In this document: positions 8,327 to 13,355 of the stretch, one piece after another
How positions within the stretch are numbered: position 1 is the stretch's first letter
Layout: the number at the start of each line of letters is the position of its first letter
Translations under genes and position numbers: made by a program
Source of the DNA: Bacteroidota bacterium
GTDB taxonomy: Bacteria > Bacteroidota > Bacteroidia > JAADEI01
NCBI GenBank assembly: GCA_015490475.1
Contig: WFXT01000268.1
Location: forward strand, 1 to 13,355
Direction of reading: 5' to 3'
DNA: 13,355 nt
The notes under the pieces: generated by a model
The model's input: the letters and a program-made list of their open reading frames with translations, nothing else
What the model was told of the DNA's origin: nothing
Database searches by the model: none

Positions 8327-9730
8327 CTATATTTTCTGGTTAGTATCAAAATTTTCAACGTAGTAAACAAATCTATTGAGGAATGTGGCACCCAAGGCAC
8401 CATCAATTATCCTATGGTCGTAAGAGAGGGAACAAATCATTATGTGTCTGATTCCTATCATGTCTCCCTCCTCTGTTTCTATGACCACGGGACGTTTTTT
8501 GATGGCTCCCGTTGCCAAGATAGCAACTTGTGGTTGATTAATGATAGGTGTTCCCGCAATGCTACCAAATGTTCCCACATTAGTGAGGGTAAAGGTTCCT
8601 CCTTCTATATCTTCTGGACGCAACTGTCCTGATCTTGCCCTTGTAACAAGGTCATTAAGCACCCTTGCTAAACCTACCAGATTATACTGGTCGGCATTTT
8701 TTATAACTGGCACAATTAGGTTGCCATCGGGAAGTGCCACGGCAACACCTATGTTTATAAATTTCTTAACTATAATTTTATCCCCTTCTACTGAAGCATT
8801 AAGCAATGGATAATCTTTCAGAGCCTTAACGGCTGCTTCTATAAAGATTGGTGTGTATGTCAACTTAAATCCTTCACGCTTAAAGAATTCGTCTTTAATC
8901 TTTTCACGCCATTTAACGATTCGTGTAACATCGGCTTCTGCAAAGGAAGTAACATGGGGCGATGTTTGCTTAGAACGAACCATGTGTTCAGCAATAAGCC
9001 TTCTGACTCTATCCATTTCTATAACCTCAACAGGACCACCATATTTCTGTTCATAATCGGTGGAAGATACAACAGCTGGCGCTTGTGGTTGTTGAACCCG
9101 AGTTACTGGCTCGTGAACGGATGGTGCTGGCTCTGCAACTTTTTTCTCCTCGGTCTTCGTTTCTGGCTGTGCCTCAACAACTTGTTGCTTGCTTTGTTTT
9201 TCTTTAATGTACCTTAATATATCTTTCTTGGTAACTCGTCCGCCAAGCCCTGTTCCCTTTATAGATGCCAATTCAGCCATAGATATTCCATGCTCTTGTG
9301 CAATACGCATAACCACGGGACTGAAGAACTTGCTTCTATCTCCATTATCGCTTGTAGTAGGTTTGATAGTAGCCTCTTGCACTGCTGTCTGTTGTGCAAC
9401 TACTGGTTGTTCTTTAGTTTCTTGAACAGTCACTTCTTTAACTGGTTCTTCTGCTACACGAGCTGCTCCCTCCACCTCTGCAGCCTCTCCTTCTGTTTCA
9501 ATGATAGCAATTGGCGAACCAACAGGAACAACATCATTTTCTTTATAAAGTATTTTCACTATCTTTCCTGACACTGGTGCTGGAACTTCTGAATCCACTT
9601 TATCAGTGGCTATTTCAACAATTGGCTCATCTGCTTCTACCACATCCCCTTCCTGCTTGAGCCATTTGGTTATAGTCGCTTCTGTAATGCTCTCGCCCAT
9701 CTTTGGCATTATAACTTCAACCTGTGCCAT
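8327..9730 (-). CDS. 2-oxoacid dehydrogenase complex E2 (dihydrolipoamide acyltransferase)
   Basis: A 467-residue core subunit that moves an acyl group from its lipoyl arm to coenzyme A in a pyruvate, 2-oxoglutarate or branched-chain 2-oxoacid dehydrogenase complex. It has a single N-terminal lipoyl domain (residues 2-79) with the lipoylated Lys44 in ATDKVDSEV, a Glu/Val/Gln-rich flexible linker, a peripheral-subunit-binding domain (134-173, FFSPVVMRIA..GTGLGGRVTKKDI), a second Ala/Pro/Gln linker, and the catalytic acyltransferase domain (232-460). That domain has GTPIINQPQVAIL and the active-site HRIIDG (H439, D443). Substrate class cannot be decided safely from motifs, so I give no symbol. 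No E1 or E3 gene is next to it. It lies 58 bp after the helicase stop and 6 bp before the lipoprotein gene, so its message probably continues into that gene. Confidence 0.95.
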   Translation of the reverse strand: MAQVEVIMPKMGESITEATITKWLKQEGDVVEADEPIVEIATDKVDSEVPAPVSGKIVKILYKENDVVPVGSPIAIIETEGEAAEVEGAARVAEEPVKEVTVQETKEQPVVAQQTAVQEATIKPTTSDNGDRSKFFSPVVMRIAQEHGISMAELASIKGTGLGGRVTKKDILRYIKEKQSKQQVVEAQPETKTEEKKVAEPAPSVHEPVTRVQQPQAPAVVSSTDYEQKYGGPVEVIEMDRVRRLIAEHMVRSKQTSPHVTSFAEADVTRIVKWREKIKDEFFKREGFKLTYTPIFIEAAVKALKDYPLLNASVEGDKIIVKKFINIGVAVALPDGNLIVPVIKNADQYNLVGLARVLNDLVTRARSGQLRPEDIEGGTFTLTNVGTFGSIAGTPIINQPQVAILATGAIKKRPVVIETEEGDMIGIRHIMICSLSYDHRIIDGALGATFLNRFVYYVENFDTNQKI

Positions 9731-9788
9731 ACTAACAACGTTTTTCTGCTAAATTAGGCAAAAAACAAATTTCCTTTCATTTGTCGCA

Positions 9789-12700
9789 TCAGTCCCTCAT
9801 GATTTTTGTTTGAATGTGCTCTGTTATTTCTGCACTTTTTAATTTCTTTACAGGAACTGGTAAAGAACCCTGCAACTGACTTGCATAACTGCCAGTAACA
9901 ATTCTGGTGTCAGTTATAATGACCAGACCAGAATCTGTCTCTGAGCGAATGAGCCTCCCTACCGCCTGTCTCAACAACATCCCAGCGACAGGCAGGTCAT
10001 ATACCCAGAATTTATCCTCTCCTCTTTCTTTAAGGCATTTTTCAAGTGCTTTTTCATTAATATCACTGGGATTAGGAAATGGCAATCTGGTAATGATTAA
10101 CAACTGCAGGGAAAGACCCTGAACATCAATACCCTCCCAAAATGTTTTTGTTGCAAATAACACTGAGAATCGCTCATCCCTGAATTTTCTAAGCAATTCA
10201 TCCCTGCTCACTGTGTCATCCTGAATATAGACCCCTATTCCCTCTTTAAGTAAAGCACTCTTAACACGGTCATATACTTCTGTCATCATTGCATAAGACG
10301 TGAAAAGGACAAGTGCCTGTCCTCTGGATGCCAACAGCCACTCTTCAATCTGGTTGCTTAAAGCATCTAAATATTTATCCTCACTTTTAACACTGGGCAT
10401 ATCTGTTGGCACCAGAATATCCATTTGAGACTTATAATCAAAATTGGCTTCCAATGTTTTAGTTACAACCTTACTGTATAAACTCTGTAAACCTGCTCTT
10501 GCAATAAAGAAATCAAAACTGCCAAGAGTGGTCATTGTTGCAGATGTAAATACAAAAGGAATATCATTACTCAAAAGAATTTCACTGCATAATTCATCAG
10601 GGAAAACAGCCTGTTTGTGGAATCGCATAATAAATTTCTCTTTGTTTTTAGCACGCCTATCTCTGCGCAGGTCAATCCAATAGGCAAAATTGGTACACTT
10701 TTCGCCATCATTCTTATCATCAAATTGTTCTATTAGTTTCTTAATATTCTTTGAAAACTCGTCAAGGCTTTCCAAATGTGCAGAAAATACAGCAAAAACT
10801 GATTCTTCTGTAATGTTAATATATTCTCCAAGGGCTTCTGCCTCCGAACCGCTTGGCATATCCTGAACAGCCCTCTCATAACCATCCTTCAGGATCCCTA
10901 TCACATCACTGACTGCAACCCTAAGATTATCAATCTCCTGTTTCAAGTTAGTGATAACATCATATAATTTTTTCAAAGCAACAAACCAATTATCGGCATT
11001 CTCATCAATACTATCGTTTACAACCGTTCTAAATGGTTTAATAGGAATGCTTGTTATAACACCCTCATCCTGATCAGGCTTAATAAGAGCAACTATTTCA
11101 GCAAGGGAACGATGAATTATATCATTCACATAAATTTTCAGGTTTGCAAATCGCTTTTCAACTTTTTCCATCGCTTTAGCATAGTCATTATAAACATGGT
11201 TTCCCACAATAGGCATATTGTTTCTTAGAAACGCTAATCTATACGGAATTCCCTGTCCTTTCAGCCACTCTTTTATTTCGGCAAGACGTTTTATTTTCTT
11301 ACCTATGCTTCGTGCAATGCCCATTACAGACAGGTCTATCCTGCCCTTCAAACTTCTTACTACTTCAGGAAAATGATGCCCCTCATCAACAATAACTCCC
11401 TTGATGGTTCTGAAGTATTTAGGTCGCAAGTCAAAAATCAATGCCAGTAAATAGTGATTCATAATTAGTATATCAGCACTTTCCCATAGACCTTTGCTCC
11501 GATAATAATAGCATTTTTCATAAAAGGGACATTGTTTACCAAGAGTATTATGCCTATCTGATTGAATATTTTCTGCCATTTCGCTAAACAAATCATCATA
11601 TCCCTCCCACACTTTATTCCTCAATTCGTCTATTAAGCCATTATCAAGATTGTCGTTATCTAAAATTTCTTCAACATAGCCCACAAACTCTTCCCTCTTT
11701 TTCATTGTTTCGTCATCTATTCCCTGCAACCTCCCAGAAAGCGAGTTCTTCACAGAAGAAATGAACTCATGAGCCTGACGCAAACAAACATAATTGTTCC
11801 TACCCATTGCCATAGCATAAAATAAACTAAACCCAAGTTTTCTTTTAAATATGTGGTCAATAACAGGCAAATCTTTGTAATATATTTGCTTTTGCAACGT
11901 AATAGTATGTGTTGACACAGCCACTCTGTATGACACCTGTTTAAAGTCGTCAACAATAAGATTAGATGCCACCTGAGATTCAACGGTTCTTTTAATCATC
12001 CATGCGAGCACATAAACAGGAACCAGATAAGCAAATGTTTTCCCTGTTCCTGTTGGCGCCTCAATAACCAATCTTTTTTCAGTGTCAAGCAAAGTTTTTA
12101 GAACTTCCTGAGCCATTTCAATCTGACCTTTTCGCTCCTGATATGGAAAACCCTGTTCAGTGGCATATTCTTCCAACCATCCTCCCTGTCTGAAAAACTC
12201 ATCTATCAATTGATTCATAATGTTGACCAATAATGGGCGCTGTGCTATGTATCCCAGAACCAATCCCATCAGGTCAATATGTTCGGAAGAGTCTAATAGT
12301 AGTCCCCACTCTTCATTGTCAACTATGGGAAATCCTACTATAGTCCACTCTATCGGTATATCAAAGAAAAACTTTGGCAAATACTCTTCCGTTATATGTA
12401 AAATCTCAGGAATAGCCTTATTCCATTGGTCATTATAACCATTTATTACTGGCATTCCGTCACGTAAGTCTACCTTAATGACAGGTTCATTATCATATGT
12501 AATATTCACAATATGTTTAGAAACTTTAACAGAACGAATTAACGCATCTGAGTCGTGATTCCTAATGAGCCTCTTAACAGCATTTTCAAATGCTTCAATA
12601 AAGCATTTATCTACCCATTCCGCACCACCTACAATATGCTTTAACACTATCAACTTGTTTAAGAGACTGCCTTCATATATAGACACAAGCCCATCTCTAA

Positions 12701-12839
12701 GAGTAACTTTGACTGGTTCGGAAGTCTCTGTCCCGACTTTATATAAATTCTCATTAATTTGAGACACACTAAAGCCTTCATATTTTAACCTATACATCAA
12801 CTCCTCAAAATCAGAATATGCAACTTCTTCAACTATCAT
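9789..12839 (-). CDS. DinG/XPD-family ATP-dependent DNA helicase with unusual N-terminal domain
   Basis: A 1016-residue superfamily 2 helicase of the DinG type, expected to unwind DNA or DNA-RNA structures 5'-3'. Motifs in order are the Q-like RKGQIEMAQ (about 236-244), Walker A APTGTGKT (261-268), DEGH (485-488), SATM (766-769), FWEGIDVQG (900-908) and RQAVGRLIR (957-965). The Fe-S region has Cys352, Cys437 and Cys443, but Thr432 is where a fourth cysteine is expected. The spacing T-x4-C-x5-C equals that of E. coli DinG C194/C199/C205 as I recall it. A long helical insert (about 444-755) fits the arch domain. Residues 1-235 are not the DEDD exonuclease of Gram-positive DinG, because no DxE motif is seen. 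They contain a duplicated EPV.KV.LRDG unit. The start at 12839 is the first in-frame ATG and lies just downstream of A-rich DNA. Helicase identity is firm; the cellular role is inferred from the family. Confidence 0.92.
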   Translation of the reverse strand: MIVEEVAYSDFEELMYRLKYEGFSVSQINENLYKVGTETSEPVKVTLRDGLVSIYEGSLLNKLIVLKHIVGGAEWVDKCFIEAFENAVKRLIRNHDSDALIRSVKVSKHIVNITYDNEPVIKVDLRDGMPVINGYNDQWNKAIPEILHITEEYLPKFFFDIPIEWTIVGFPIVDNEEWGLLLDSSEHIDLMGLVLGYIAQRPLLVNIMNQLIDEFFRQGGWLEEYATEQGFPYQERKGQIEMAQEVLKTLLDTEKRLVIEAPTGTGKTFAYLVPVYVLAWMIKRTVESQVASNLIVDDFKQVSYRVAVSTHTITLQKQIYYKDLPVIDHIFKRKLGFSLFYAMAMGRNNYVCLRQAHEFISSVKNSLSGRLQGIDDETMKKREEFVGYVEEILDNDNLDNGLIDELRNKVWEGYDDLFSEMAENIQSDRHNTLGKQCPFYEKCYYYRSKGLWESADILIMNHYLLALIFDLRPKYFRTIKGVIVDEGHHFPEVVRSLKGRIDLSVMGIARSIGKKIKRLAEIKEWLKGQGIPYRLAFLRNNMPIVGNHVYNDYAKAMEKVEKRFANLKIYVNDIIHRSLAEIVALIKPDQDEGVITSIPIKPFRTVVNDSIDENADNWFVALKKLYDVITNLKQEIDNLRVAVSDVIGILKDGYERAVQDMPSGSEAEALGEYINITEESVFAVFSAHLESLDEFSKNIKKLIEQFDDKNDGEKCTNFAYWIDLRRDRRAKNKEKFIMRFHKQAVFPDELCSEILLSNDIPFVFTSATMTTLGSFDFFIARAGLQSLYSKVVTKTLEANFDYKSQMDILVPTDMPSVKSEDKYLDALSNQIEEWLLASRGQALVLFTSYAMMTEVYDRVKSALLKEGIGVYIQDDTVSRDELLRKFRDERFSVLFATKTFWEGIDVQGLSLQLLIITRLPFPNPSDINEKALEKCLKERGEDKFWVYDLPVAGMLLRQAVGRLIRSETDSGLVIITDTRIVTGSYASQLQGSLPVPVKKLKSAEITEHIQTKIMRD

Positions 12840-12859
12840 AATTCGCTCTTTGCTTATTA

Positions 12860-12867
12860 TAAAGATA
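12860..12867 (-). promoter_or_regulatory. Possible -7 promoter element for the helicase gene
   Basis: On the minus strand this reads TATCTTTA, seven of eight matches to the Bacteroidota -7 consensus TAnnTTTG, 20 bp before the helicase ATG. I found no TTTG -33 element at the expected 19-21 bp spacing, and such AT-rich matches arise often by chance. Confidence 0.2.
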
Positions 12868-12953
12868 ATGAAAACCAGTTTTACAGTATAAGATCCTCAA
12901 GCAACCTGCCCGCTGATAGACTTTAGTCAATTAATATTTATAGCAGTGCATAA

Positions 12954-12961
12954 TATATTTG
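12954..12961 (+). promoter_or_regulatory. Bacteroidota-type -7 promoter element of the porin gene
   Basis: TATATTTG is a perfect match to TAnnTTTG, the -7 element used by the Bacteroidota housekeeping sigma factor. It places transcription start at roughly 12965-12970 and leaves a leader of about 30-35 bases before the ATG at 13001. The -33 box at 19-bp spacing is only TTAA (12931-12934) instead of TTTG, so the call rests on the -7 box and its position. Confidence 0.45.
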
Positions 12962-13000
12962 TCGGTGAAGATGTGTAAAACCTTACAAAATCAAACAGCC

Positions 13001-13355
13001 ATGAAACGAACGATGCTTCTTGGACTAATGGCTCTAACAATCGCCTCAGCCCAACCTTCATGGAAAAACTCCCTTCGCATTAAAGGGGATGGCTACCAAA
13101 TCAAACTTGGCGGACGAATCCATTACGACATAAATTTTCAACAGGGTGACGACTCTGTGGTTGCCCGAACGGGCTCTATTGCCCCTCTCACTGCCCGCTT
13201 TAGACGTGTACGCCTATACAACGGCGGTAAACTTTACGATGGTCTTATCAGCTACAAAGTTCAGATGGACTTTGCTGGTGCCAAAGTCAAGTTTAAAGAC
13301 GTGTTTTTGGAATTCCACACCAGAAAATGGTGGTTAAAGGGTATTAAGTTTGGTC
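13001..13355 (+). CDS. Porin_O_P family (OprP/OprO-like) outer-membrane porin (3' partial)
   Basis: The first 118 residues of an outer-membrane beta-barrel, cut by the right edge. The protein opens with a signal peptide (MKRTMLLGLMALTIASAQ, cleavage likely after Ala17). The mature start (WKNSLRIKGDGYQIKLGGRIHYD) and the strand series RRVRLYNGGKLYDG, SYKVQMDFAG and VKFKDVFLEF are typical of the phosphate-selective porin O/P family (PF07396). In Pseudomonas these porins pass phosphate or polyphosphate, and Bacteroidota members have mostly unknown substrates. I chose 13001 over the in-frame ATG at 12971 because it starts the signal peptide, and 12971 falls at about the predicted transcription start. 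Alternating-strand sequence rich in Tyr, Gly and Arg is consistent with a barrel. Without the remaining length, selectivity cannot be judged. Confidence 0.85.
   Translation, partial: MKRTMLLGLMALTIASAQPSWKNSLRIKGDGYQIKLGGRIHYDINFQQGDDSVVARTGSIAPLTARFRRVRLYNGGKLYDGLISYKVQMDFAGAKVKFKDVFLEFHTRKWWLKGIKFG

Noticed and set aside
9731..9788. Promoter between helicase and E2 genes
   Set aside because: TAATTTAG on the minus strand is near the -7 consensus, but there is no TTTG at the required spacing, and read-through from the helicase gene is equally possible.
12971..13000. Earlier in-frame ATG for the porin
   Set aside because: It would put ten polar residues before the signal peptide and lies almost on the predicted transcription start.

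Overview
The window looks like chromosomal DNA from a member of the Bacteroidota. The clues are a GldA/GldF ABC transporter pair, PorE-like outer-membrane proteins (TPR, PD40 propeller, CRD and OmpA_C domains), a Porin_O_P family porin, a perfect match to the Bacteroidota -7 promoter element (TAnnTTTG), and starts without an obvious Shine-Dalgarno sequence. The DNA is AT-rich. I saw no RNA gene, CRISPR array, IS element or phage gene.

Bases 1-5766 are a compact plus-strand unit. It holds a 5'-truncated PorE-like protein, a second full-length PorE-like protein 7 bp downstream, then gldA, then gldF, whose start codon overlaps the gldA stop. No gldG follows. Instead there is a 208-bp convergent junction.

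Bases 5975-12839 are minus-strand. Read in transcription order they are a 1016-residue DinG/XPD-family helicase, a lipoyl-bearing 2-oxoacid dehydrogenase E2 acyltransferase 58 bp later, and a third PorE-like protein that starts 6 bp after the E2 stop and is a predicted lipoprotein. Beyond a 161-bp divergent region, a Porin_O_P gene begins on the plus strand and runs off the right edge.

The main theme is the cell envelope. Three PorE-like paralogues lie within 8.3 kb and flank gliding-type ABC transporter genes. They differ in anchoring: one has a lipobox, one has a plain signal peptide, and one lacks its N-terminus in the window. They also differ in the peptidoglycan-binding site, which is canonical in two and altered in the middle one, and in their C-terminal extensions. 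The helicase and E2 genes are housekeeping in type, but the helicase has an unfamiliar N-terminal domain with an internal duplication and lacks one of the expected Fe-S cysteines.
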